A DNA stretch of 33,088 bases from Bacteroidales bacterium. Its GTDB lineage: Bacteria; Bacteroidota; Bacteroidia; Bacteroidales; JAIORY01. Positions 1 through 7,659 of this stretch are shown here, in pieces. The first letter of the stretch is position 1. Each line of letters opens with the position of its first letter. Where the stretch lies: assembly GCA_030630005.1 (NCBI GenBank), contig DAOVNY010000005.1, forward strand, positions 1 to 33,088, read 5' to 3'. A model generated the notes under the pieces. The model made no database searches, was not told the origin of the DNA, and saw nothing but the letters and a program-made list of their open reading frames with translations. Position numbers and translations under genes: made by a program.

Positions 1-612
1 AGGCATTACCCCAGATTAGTAAAATCAAATGCCATAGCAGGAGTTGAAATACATAGGAGAGTAGTTAAAAAATCTTTCGAAAAACATTTTCATTTTGATT
101 TATTAAACAAGAATAAAACTAAATTAGATATTACCGGTGAAGCTTATATTATTTCATCTTCTCATCAATTAATTTATAATATGATGATTGTTCAAATAAA
201 TGATGATGGATATTATCGTGGGATTATTCATTTACGGCAAATGTATGACTTATTATTACTTTCAAAAAATAAAAACACTCTTCAAATAATTCAGGAATAT
301 GGGCATTATTTTCATAAATTGAATATTTGTCTTGCTCTATCTTCAAAATTTATGGGTAATCCAAAGAATATAACTTTTGAAGAAAACAAAAAAACAAAAC
401 GCTATTTAGCTATATTATTCTTTTTTTATAAACATACTAAGCTTTTTAAAGCTTTCAGAATTGTGATTTATCTTGGATGGCGTTTTTTGAACTATTTTAT
501 ACAGATTGCACAATCTTTTTATAAAAAAGAAATGAGAATGTCACTTTATAATAGGCTAAGCAACCCTTCCTGGTATAAAAAACATCTGCTTTCGTATAAA
601 AAAATGAGTTAG
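1..612 (+). CDS. Nucleotidyltransferase family protein (NTP_transf_5-like), 5'-truncated by window edge
   Basis: Frame 1 is open from base 1 (RHYPRLVKSNAIAGVEIHRRVVKKSF...) through the listed 181-612 ORF. HYPRL...EIHRR and a downstream H..R..YDLLLL pattern resemble the nucleotidyltransferase family. Confidence 0.6.
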   Translation, partial: RHYPRLVKSNAIAGVEIHRRVVKKSFEKHFHFDLLNKNKTKLDITGEAYIISSSHQLIYNMMIVQINDDGYYRGIIHLRQMYDLLLLSKNKNTLQIIQEYGHYFHKLNICLALSSKFMGNPKNITFEENKKTKRYLAILFFFYKHTKLFKAFRIVIYLGWRFLNYFIQIAQSFYKKEMRMSLYNRLSNPSWYKKHLLSYKKMS

Positions 613-650
613 ATAATTGTTGATTTGATAAACATGCATACTCCCTATAA

Positions 651-905
651 GTAATTGCTACGGTACAACCACCTCCACCACTTGGTGGAAATCACGGATT
701 ATCAGGAGATCAGGAAGCACCAATTGAAAGCGGTTTATTTATTTTGCAGAAAAGCCGGTTTAAACATTCAAAACTCAACATGCAACGACCAAAGGGAGTC
801 CGTATGAAGCGAAGCAAATCCGTATGGATGGATATTCAACGATTAAAGGGAGAGTTCGTAATGATTTTTAATATTTCTGCTTTTAAATTGTTTATTGATT
901 GTTGA
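651..905 (+). pseudogene. Possible decayed C-terminal remnant of a small proline/glycine-rich Bacteroidetes protein (VIATVQPPPPLGGNHGLSGDQEAPIESGLFIL...), running into repeat sequence
   Basis: Open frame after TAA at 648-650 with no ATG before the motif. PPPPLGG..G..GDQ.API..GLFIL resembles C-terminal tails common in Bacteroidetes, but the expected tail is replaced by repeat-derived sequence. Confidence 0.4.
790..850. repeat. Degenerate intergenic repeat related (inverted) to the repeat at 32843-32942
   Basis: GACCAAAGGGAGTCCGTATGaagcgaagcaaATCCGTATGGatGGATATT resembles the reverse complement of the right-end unit (GACCGAAGGGAATCCGTATGGATATTCCAA). Confidence 0.6.
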
Positions 906-928
906 ATGTTGCTTATTGAGTGTTTTTT

Positions 929-1852
929 CTAAATCCCAACATTTTCCTTAACTTTTGCAATAAAAATATCGTTCATAGAAGGGATAATCTCGTTTATCGA
1001 ATTTATTTTTACGTGAGGGACAAGAACTTTTATCAGATCATTTGAGCTTGCATTATCCGCAATTTTAATTTTCACTTTAGTGAAGCCGTTTTCTGAAGTC
1101 TGATCTTTTAATTCAAAATCATTATTTAATAATGAAAAAATATTTTCCTGATATCCTGAAAAAGTGATCTCAAAAGTATTTGATTTATATTGATTTTTAA
1201 TTTCATACATTTTCCCGTCAAGGATTTTTTTTGAGTTATTGATAAGTGCAATATGATCGCATAGTTCTTCTACAGAAGCCATATTATGAGTAGAGAAAAT
1301 TATGGTAGCTCCGTTTTTTCTCAGTTTCAAAATTTCATCTTTAATAAGATTAACATTTATAGGGTCGAAGCCACTGAACGGTTCATCAAAAATAAGTAGT
1401 TTAGGTTCGTGCAAAACAGTTACAATAAATTGTATTTTTTGCTGCATTCCTTTCGAAAGCTCCTCCACTTTTCGATTCCACCAGGGAAGAATATCAAATT
1501 TATCAAACCAGTATTTTAGTTTTTTTATAGCATCGTGTTTTTCAAGTCCTTTGAGTTGTGCGAGGTACAAAGCCTGTTCACCGACTTTCATTTTTTTGTA
1601 CAATCCTCTTTCTTCAGGAAGATATCCAATATCTTTAATATGTGAAGATGAAAGTTTTTTCCCTGAAAAATATAATTTACCGGTATCGGGTGCGGTGATC
1701 TGATTTATTATCCTGATAAATGTTGTTTTACCTGCTCCGTTTGGACCAAGCAATCCGAAGATGCTTTTTTCGGGAACTGAAATGCTAACATCATCAAGTG
1801 CTTTGTGATTAGCAAATTGTTTGCTTATATTGTTTGCTTTAAATAATTCCAT
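929..1852 (-). CDS. ABC transporter ATP-binding protein (DUF4162-type C-terminus)
   Basis: Walker A GPNGAGKTT, signature LSKGMQQKIQ, Walker B LLIFDEP, H-loop STHNM. C-terminal NEIIPSMNDIFIAKV. Confidence 0.93.
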   Translation of the reverse strand: MELFKANNISKQFANHKALDDVSISVPEKSIFGLLGPNGAGKTTFIRIINQITAPDTGKLYFSGKKLSSSHIKDIGYLPEERGLYKKMKVGEQALYLAQLKGLEKHDAIKKLKYWFDKFDILPWWNRKVEELSKGMQQKIQFIVTVLHEPKLLIFDEPFSGFDPINVNLIKDEILKLRKNGATIIFSTHNMASVEELCDHIALINNSKKILDGKMYEIKNQYKSNTFEITFSGYQENIFSLLNNDFELKDQTSENGFTKVKIKIADNASSNDLIKVLVPHVKINSINEIIPSMNDIFIAKVKENVGI

Positions 1853-1855
1853 AGG

Positions 1856-3016
1856 TTAACTAAAATATTCTCTCATTCTATCAAAGAAACTTTTGTCTTT
1901 GCTTGTAGGTTTTGGTTTGAAATTTTCGGACTTACCTAATTTTTCGAGTATTTCTTTTTCATCTCTCGAAAGGTTTTTTGGAGTCCACACATTAATATTT
2001 ACAAGCAGATCACCTCTTCCGTAAGAATTAATATCCGGCAATCCTTTTCCTTTCAACCTCAGTACTTTTCCTCCCTGAGTTCCGGGGGTAACTTTTATAC
2101 GCACTTTACCTTCTATTGTAGGAATCTCAATTGAAGATCCAAGTGCAGCATCGGTAAAACTGATAAATTTGCTATACAATAAATTTGAGCCGTCTCTTAC
2201 AAGTTCGGGATGATGTTCTTCTTCGATAAGCACTATCAAATCGCCGGGGACTCCGCCACGTGCTCCTGCATTACCTTTACCGCTGACAGAAAGCTGCATT
2301 CCTTCGGCTACTCCGGCAGGAATTTTCAGGGTAATTACTTCTTCGCCTTTTATTATTCCGTTACCCGCACATTCGTGACATTTTTCTGCAATTGTTTGTC
2401 CTTCGCCACCACAAGTGGGGCAAGTTGAGGAGGTCTGCATCTGACCAAGGAAAGTATTTGATATTCGGGTTACCTGACCTGTGCCATGGCATGTTGGACA
2501 AGTGCTGTATGAAGAACCTGCTCTGGCACCCGAACCATTACAACTTTTACATTCGACATATTTTCTGACTTTGATTTTCTTTTCTGCTCCTTTGGCAATT
2601 TCCTCAAGTGTTAGTTTTACTTTTACTCTAAGGTTCGATCCTCTGTTAACTCTTCTTCTTCGTCCTCCGTAAGAGCTTCCAAAACCACTAAATCCACCTC
2701 CGAAAGCACCGCCAAAAATATCTCCAAACTGACTGAAAATATCTTCCATCGACATGCCGCCGCCGCCAAAACCACCACCATTAGCTGCACCTTTCAATCC
2801 GGCATGACCAAACTGATCGTATCTGCTTCTTTTATTTGGATTGCTAAGTACCTCATAAGCTTCGGCTGCTTCCTTGAATTTATCTTCAGCTGTAGGATCA
2901 TTCGGGTTTTTATCAGGGTGATATTTTAATGCTTTCTTACGATATGCTTTTTTAATCTCTGCTTCACTTGCATTTTTCGAAACTTCCAGTATTTCGTAAT
3001 AATCTCTTTTTGACAT
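1856..3016 (-). CDS. dnaJ: Chaperone DnaJ
   Basis: J-domain with HPDKNP, G/F region, four CxxCxGxG-type zinc motifs ([32 protein letters not shown]). Confidence 0.98.
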   Translation of the reverse strand: MSKRDYYEILEVSKNASEAEIKKAYRKKALKYHPDKNPNDPTAEDKFKEAAEAYEVLSNPNKRSRYDQFGHAGLKGAANGGGFGGGGMSMEDIFSQFGDIFGGAFGGGFSGFGSSYGGRRRRVNRGSNLRVKVKLTLEEIAKGAEKKIKVRKYVECKSCNGSGARAGSSYSTCPTCHGTGQVTRISNTFLGQMQTSSTCPTCGGEGQTIAEKCHECAGNGIIKGEEVITLKIPAGVAEGMQLSVSGKGNAGARGGVPGDLIVLIEEEHHPELVRDGSNLLYSKFISFTDAALGSSIEIPTIEGKVRIKVTPGTQGGKVLRLKGKGLPDINSYGRGDLLVNINVWTPKNLSRDEKEILEKLGKSENFKPKPTSKDKSFFDRMREYFS

Positions 3017-3044
3017 GTCGAATTATTTAGTCGAATTCTTCTGT

Positions 3045-3662
3045 TTATTTTCCTATAATAACTTTTGAATACCTGATAACTTTCCCTTCAAGTAAATAAC
3101 CTTTCTCAATTTCATCAATAACTTTACCTTTCATGCTCTTTTTGGGAGCAGGTATTTGAGTTATTGCTTCATGAAAATCAGTATCAAACTCCTTACCAAT
3201 TGCTTCTATTTGTTCCATGCCTCTGTTTTTTAAGGCTGTCATTAGCTTATTGTAAATAAGTTTGATACCGTCTATCGTATTATCGTTTTTTTCGGTTTCA
3301 TTCAAAGAATTCATTGCTCTTTCAAAATCATCAAGAACAGGAAGTAAAGAAATAATAACATCTTTAGAAGCAGTTTTTCTTAAATCTTCCTTTTCTTTTA
3401 AAGATCTTTTTCTAAAATTATCAAATTCAGAATATAATCGAATGAATTTATTGTTTAGCTCGTTATTTTTTTCTTTTAGTTCTTTAATTTCCTTATTTAA
3501 TTTTTTCTCCTTACTCTCACTTTTCTTTACAGTTTTTTTGCTTTTTGCTTTTTTTGAGGAAGATTTTTTTTCGCTTGTTTTGCCTTTTTCTTCTTGCTTA
3601 GTTTTATCAGCTTTATTTTCTTGTTCCAAACCTTCCTTCGCAATCTTTTTATCTTCTGCCAT
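3045..3662 (-). CDS. grpE: Nucleotide exchange factor GrpE with Lys/Glu/Ser-rich N-terminal extension
   Basis: YSEFDNFRKRSLKEKEDL...LLPVLDDFERAM core and GYLLEGKVIRYSKVIIGK C-terminus; adjacent to dnaJ. Confidence 0.95.
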   Translation of the reverse strand: MAEDKKIAKEGLEQENKADKTKQEEKGKTSEKKSSSKKAKSKKTVKKSESKEKKLNKEIKELKEKNNELNNKFIRLYSEFDNFRKRSLKEKEDLRKTASKDVIISLLPVLDDFERAMNSLNETEKNDNTIDGIKLIYNKLMTALKNRGMEQIEAIGKEFDTDFHEAITQIPAPKKSMKGKVIDEIEKGYLLEGKVIRYSKVIIGK

Positions 3663-3726
3663 ATTTATTATTCATTAGAAAAAATTCATAATTATTATTT
3701 CTTTTATTTGAAATAAATAATGCCAA

Positions 3727-3742
3727 ACAAATAATTTGCCAA
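3727..3742 (-). promoter_or_regulatory. Candidate sigma-54-like -24/-12 promoter of grpE-dnaJ
   Basis: Minus strand TTGGCAAATTATTTGT matches the TTGGCA-N6-TTG spacing of the -24/-12 consensus, about 65 nt upstream of the grpE ATG. Confidence 0.4.
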
Positions 3743-3754
3743 GTGTACAATTAC

Positions 3755-3765
3755 GACAAATTGTC
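3755..3765. promoter_or_regulatory. Short dyad GACAA-A-TTGTC upstream of the grpE promoter candidate
   Basis: Perfect 5-bp arms with 1-nt centre, about 20 bp upstream of the -24 GG. Confidence 0.35.
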
Positions 3766-3878
3766 AGAGGGAAAGTATTAAAATTTTTGTAACTGATCAG
3801 TGATTAAATTAATACTTAAAATTTCTTAAAAAATATTATTGAATTGGGAAATAGGGAATAACTCCATACATTCTCTAT

Positions 3879-3918
3879 CAATTACAACCAATTACAATGA
3901 ATTACAACCAATTACTAT
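3879..3918. repeat. Four-copy 10-bp tandem repeat (consensus CAATTACAAC) between grpE and murA
   Basis: CAATTACAAC CAATTACAAT GAATTACAAC CAATTACTAT read directly. Confidence 0.9.
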
Positions 3919-3931
3919 CACTCATATACCC

Positions 3932-5236
3932 TTATTTTCTATAAATTTCAGCACCAATATTTCTTAATCTTTCATCAATATTTTGATATCCGCGGTCAAT
4001 TTGTTCGATGTTATGGATAATGCTGGTTCCTTCGGCAGAAAGAGCCGCAATAAGCAGTGCAACTCCGGCACGAATATCAGGCGAAACCATTTCTATTGCT
4101 TTAAGAGGATATTTGCGATTTAGTCCTATAACTGTTGCTCTGTGTGGATCACATAGAATGATTTGTGCACCCATATCAATAAGTTTATCAACAAAAAACA
4201 AGCGGCTTTCAAACATTTTCTGATGAATTAAAACACTGCCTTTTGCCTGAGTTGCAACAACTAATATTATACTTATCAGATCGGGGGTAAAGCCAGGCCA
4301 TGGAGCATCGGCAACTGTCATTATTGAACCGTCCATAAATGTTTCAACTTCATATTCTTCTTGTTCGGGAATAAACAGTTCATTATCCTTTTTCTCGATT
4401 TTTATCCCCATTCTTTTAAAAATATCAGGAATTATCCCCAGACTGTTAAAGTCAATGTTTTTAATAGTGATCTCCGATTGAGTCATGGCAGCCAGTCCAA
4501 TAAAACTTCCGACTTCAATCATATCTGACATTAATTCGTGATTGCATCCGTTAAGATGATCAACGCCATCAATCGTTAATAAATTTGAACCGATACCATA
4601 GATTTTTGCTCCCATTTTGGTGAGCATTTTACAGAGTTGCACTAAATACGGTTCGCAGGCAGCATTAAAAATTGTTGTCCTGCCTTTTGCCATTATTGCA
4701 GTCATCAGAATATTAGCAGTTCCGGTAACCGAAGCTTCGTCAAGAAGCATATATGTTCCCTTTAGTTGTGAGGCATCAACTTTATAAAATGTATTGTTTT
4801 TATCTGAAGTAAATTTTGCTCCGAGTTTTTGTAATCCAATGAAATGTGTGTCCAGGCGACGTCTGCCTATCTTGTCACCGCCGGGGTGGGAGATATATCC
4901 TTTTCCAAACCTTGCCAATAATGGTCCTAATATCATTATTGATCCACGAAGAGAAGCACCTTCTTTTTTGAATTCAGGGGATCTTAAATATTCAAGATCA
5001 ATATTATCAGCTTGAAAATCGTATTCATGACCTCCTTTTTTTTCTACTTTAACGCCAAGTTCCCTTAGAATATTTATTAATTTATTAACATCCTGTATAT
5101 TAGGAATGTTTTTGATGTTAATTTTTTTGGATGTGAGCAGTGTGGCACAAAGAATTTGGAGAGCTTCATTTTTAGCTCCCTGAGGAGTAATTTCACCCTT
5201 TAGTTTTTTACCACCTGTGATTTCAAAAATACTCAT
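3932..5236 (-). CDS. murA: UDP-N-acetylglucosamine 1-carboxyvinyltransferase MurA
   Basis: GAKNEALQILCATLL, LRGSIMILGPLLARFGKGYISHPGGDKIGRRRLDTHF, full length 434 aa. Confidence 0.97.
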   Translation of the reverse strand: MSIFEITGGKKLKGEITPQGAKNEALQILCATLLTSKKINIKNIPNIQDVNKLINILRELGVKVEKKGGHEYDFQADNIDLEYLRSPEFKKEGASLRGSIMILGPLLARFGKGYISHPGGDKIGRRRLDTHFIGLQKLGAKFTSDKNNTFYKVDASQLKGTYMLLDEASVTGTANILMTAIMAKGRTTIFNAACEPYLVQLCKMLTKMGAKIYGIGSNLLTIDGVDHLNGCNHELMSDMIEVGSFIGLAAMTQSEITIKNIDFNSLGIIPDIFKRMGIKIEKKDNELFIPEQEEYEVETFMDGSIMTVADAPWPGFTPDLISIILVVATQAKGSVLIHQKMFESRLFFVDKLIDMGAQIILCDPHRATVIGLNRKYPLKAIEMVSPDIRAGVALLIAALSAEGTSIIHNIEQIDRGYQNIDERLRNIGAEIYRK

Positions 5237-5251
5237 GCTCTTATTTTATGT

Positions 5252-5259
5252 CAAAAGTA
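5252..5259 (-). promoter_or_regulatory. Possible Bacteroidetes -7 box (TACTTTTG) for murA
   Basis: Matches TAnnTTTG on the minus strand 16 bp upstream of the murA ATG; no clear -33 element. Confidence 0.35.
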
Positions 5260-5280
5260 AGAAAATGAATTAAACCCTGT

Positions 5281-5910
5281 TTATGATATTCTTCTTCGAG
5301 GTTTATAACTACCGTTTGATGGATTGTTTCTTGGGTTTGTTGTTCTTCTTTTTCTTGTTTTGAAAAGAATTTCGCCGGTTGAACTTAATTCGTATTGATC
5401 AGGATTAATTTGGTTTTTTGATAAGAGAGAAATATGATCTTTTATCATTTCGTCTTGAACCGAATTTCTGTTCCATAATAAATATGATTTTTTCAGATGA
5501 TTAGCCAAGAAATTGATGAGTGCAACTTTTTCCGGACCTTCTTCATATTCAGTAGCTTTCTCAAGCATTTTAACAATATTATTACCATAATGTTTAAAGC
5601 GAATATTGTTTTCTGAATATTTGAGCCTTTCGGGTTTTGTTTTTGATAATTCTTTTGGTGGTTTTGGAAATAGGGAGTCCACATCAAGTTTAAAATCTGA
5701 GATTACATGTAAATGATCCCATAATTTATGTCTGTAATCAGTTGAATCATAAATATTGGGGTTTGATTTTGCCATGATGTCAATGATAAGATGAGCAATT
5801 TTTGTGCGTTCATCTTTGTCTTTTTCTTCCATTGCCCAAGAAGCCATTTTTTGAACATTTCTTCCATATTCTGGAATGATCAGTTTTTTTCGTGCGGTGT
5901 TATATTCCAT
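5281..5910 (-). CDS. DUF4290-type protein
   Basis: MEYNTARKKLIIPEYGRNVQKMASWAM...HKLWDHLHVISDFKLD is characteristic of this Bacteroidetes family located upstream of murA. Confidence 0.85.
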   Translation of the reverse strand: MEYNTARKKLIIPEYGRNVQKMASWAMEEKDKDERTKIAHLIIDIMAKSNPNIYDSTDYRHKLWDHLHVISDFKLDVDSLFPKPPKELSKTKPERLKYSENNIRFKHYGNNIVKMLEKATEYEEGPEKVALINFLANHLKKSYLLWNRNSVQDEMIKDHISLLSKNQINPDQYELSSTGEILFKTRKRRTTNPRNNPSNGSYKPRRRIS

Positions 5911-6043
5911 CGGTTTATCTGTTTGTAAAAGCTTATTTGCTTGATTTTTTTTTATTGGTAAATGTCATATTTATTATTCTGGTAGTTTTTTTCTCCATAA
6001 CCAGGTTAGGAGTTATTTATAAAGTTTTTCCCGGAATTAACTG

Positions 6044-6051
6044 CAAAGTTA
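6044..6051 (-). promoter_or_regulatory. Possible -7 box (TAACTTTG) upstream of the DUF4290 gene
   Basis: Matches TAnnTTTG on the minus strand in the 5911-6138 intergenic region. Confidence 0.3.
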
Positions 6052-6138
6052 ATAAAATTAATTTGAAGAACAAATTAATTAATTGATTTTTATTTTGGAT
6101 TTATAATATTTTTGATATTTCCCTTATTTCCCGTAATT

Positions 6139-6456
6139 CTATAACTGCTTTTTCAGATCAAGCAAAAATTCTTTCATAGATTTCAAAGATTTTACAATTT
6201 CTATATTTTTCACAGTATCTTCTTTGTTTTCTGTAAGTTTTGTTTTTGCTCCGTTAAGAGTATAGCCTCTTTCTTTTACAAGATGATAAATAATATGGAA
6301 ATTATTAACATCAATTTGCGTAAATAATCTGTTACCTTTTTTATTTTTTTTGGGTTTTATTACATCAAATTCTTTTTCCCAAAAACGAATTAATGATGTA
6401 TTTACATCAAACATTTTTGAAACTTCGCCGATAGTATAATAAAGTTTTTCAGTCAC
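6139..6456 (-). CDS. MerR family transcriptional regulator
   Basis: YYTIGEVSKMFDVNTSLIRFWEKEFDVIKPKKNKKGNRLFTQIDV is a MerR HTH. Confidence 0.9.
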   Translation of the reverse strand: MTEKLYYTIGEVSKMFDVNTSLIRFWEKEFDVIKPKKNKKGNRLFTQIDVNNFHIIYHLVKERGYTLNGAKTKLTENKEDTVKNIEIVKSLKSMKEFLLDLKKQL

Positions 6457-6465
6457 TTTTATTTA

Positions 6466-7437
6466 TTAATCCATTGATTGAGAGGGCAGTATTGAAAGCT
6501 CCAACATTTTTTCGTATTCTTCAGGTGTAAGATCGTTAAAGAAATAATGTATTGGATCTACAGTTTTACGATCTTTTTGAACCTCATAATGTAAGTGAGG
6601 AGCGGTAGATTTTCCGGTATTTCCAACAGTAGCTATTAGTTGCCCTCTTTTTACTTCTTGCCCTCTTTTTACTTTAAATTCGTGAATATGAGAATAAAGT
6701 GTGCGATATCCGTATCCATGATCAATGATCAAAATATTACCATAACCTCTTCTCGAATGTCGTAAATATTTGACAACTCCGTTTCCTGTTGCGTATATTT
6801 CGGTGCCTATTGGTGCAGAAAAATCAACTCCGGAATGGAATTTCTTGACCTTATAAAAAGGATCGGTACGATAACCGTAATACGAAGAAATTCTTTTCAG
6901 ATCGATGTTACTGACCGGCTGAATTGCAGGAATACAAGCAAGCATTTCGGTTTTATTTTTAGCCATATTAAAAACCTCGTCAAAAGATTTTGATTGTATA
7001 TAAAGCTGACTTGTAATTTTATCAAGTTTTTTTGTAGTCTCAATAATTAATTCTGAATTTCTAAATCCGTCAAGTTTTGCATACCTGTCAGCTCCACCAT
7101 ATCCGGCTTTTCTGATTGAACTTGGAATAGGTTCGGCTTCAAAGATAACCCTGTAAATATTATCATCCCTATTTTGAATATCAGCCAAAACTGCTGATAT
7201 ATTATCAATTTGATCGTTTAAAATACTATATTGAAATTTCCATTGTTCAATTTCTCTTTTTTGCATTCTTTCTTTGGGGGATTCGAGAAAATTATAAGCA
7301 ATCATTACAACAACAAAGGCAAAAACTAAAGTAGTTGCAATAAAAGAAAATATTTTTATCAGCCAGGTTTTTGTAGATATCTTTACTTTATCATAAGATA
7401 AAGTCCGTGGATTGTATTTATATTTGGTTTTTGGCAT
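6466..7437 (-). CDS. M23 family metallopeptidase, membrane anchored; start probably at 7437 (MPKTKYKYNPRT) rather than 7470
   Basis: HSGVDFSAPIGTEIYATGNGVV...HGYGYRTLYSHIHEF...GNTGKSTAPHLHYEV LytM core; N-terminal TM helix. Confidence 0.94.
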   Translation of the reverse strand: MPKTKYKYNPRTLSYDKVKISTKTWLIKIFSFIATTLVFAFVVVMIAYNFLESPKERMQKREIEQWKFQYSILNDQIDNISAVLADIQNRDDNIYRVIFEAEPIPSSIRKAGYGGADRYAKLDGFRNSELIIETTKKLDKITSQLYIQSKSFDEVFNMAKNKTEMLACIPAIQPVSNIDLKRISSYYGYRTDPFYKVKKFHSGVDFSAPIGTEIYATGNGVVKYLRHSRRGYGNILIIDHGYGYRTLYSHIHEFKVKRGQEVKRGQLIATVGNTGKSTAPHLHYEVQKDRKTVDPIHYFFNDLTPEEYEKMLELSILPSQSMD

Positions 7438-7486
7438 AAGATATTCAAAAAGACAAAAAAGTACATACAATTATTGCATGAACAAA

Positions 7487-7517
7487 TGCAAATTTAATTA
7501 AATAAACTAAATTTGCA
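7487..7517. promoter_or_regulatory. 10-bp inverted repeat TGCAAATTTA-N11-TAAATTTGCA; left arm forms a minus-strand -7 box (with CAAA/TTTG at 7516-7519, 19-nt spacer) for the M23-merR operon
   Basis: Arms 7487-7496 and 7508-7517 are perfect reverse complements and each contains TAAATTTG in opposite orientation. Confidence 0.45.
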
Positions 7518-7565
7518 AATAAACTGAACAAAAACTATAATACAAATTTCTTTAATTGTAGTTTA

Positions 7566-7599
7566 TTTGAAACCACATAGTTAAATTATTATAAATTTG
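7566..7599 (+). promoter_or_regulatory. Candidate alaS promoter: TTTG (7566-7569), 22-nt spacer, TAAATTTG (7592-7599)
   Basis: Fits the Bacteroidetes TTTG/TAnnTTTG pattern about 60 bp upstream of the alaS ATG. Confidence 0.4.
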
Positions 7600-7659
7600 T
7601 AAAGTTTATGCGTTTCAGTATAAAAAAGATTAACAATTTTTGTTTAAAAATATATTTGT

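Noticed and set aside
1302-1703. Plus-strand 133-aa ORF opposite the ABC ATPase
   Set aside because: Antisense shadow of a well-supported conserved gene; composition gives no domain resemblance.
5892-6086. 64-aa plus ORF in the DUF4290/MerR gap
   Set aside because: Hydrophobic translation of AT-rich intergenic DNA with no recognisable start context or homology pattern.
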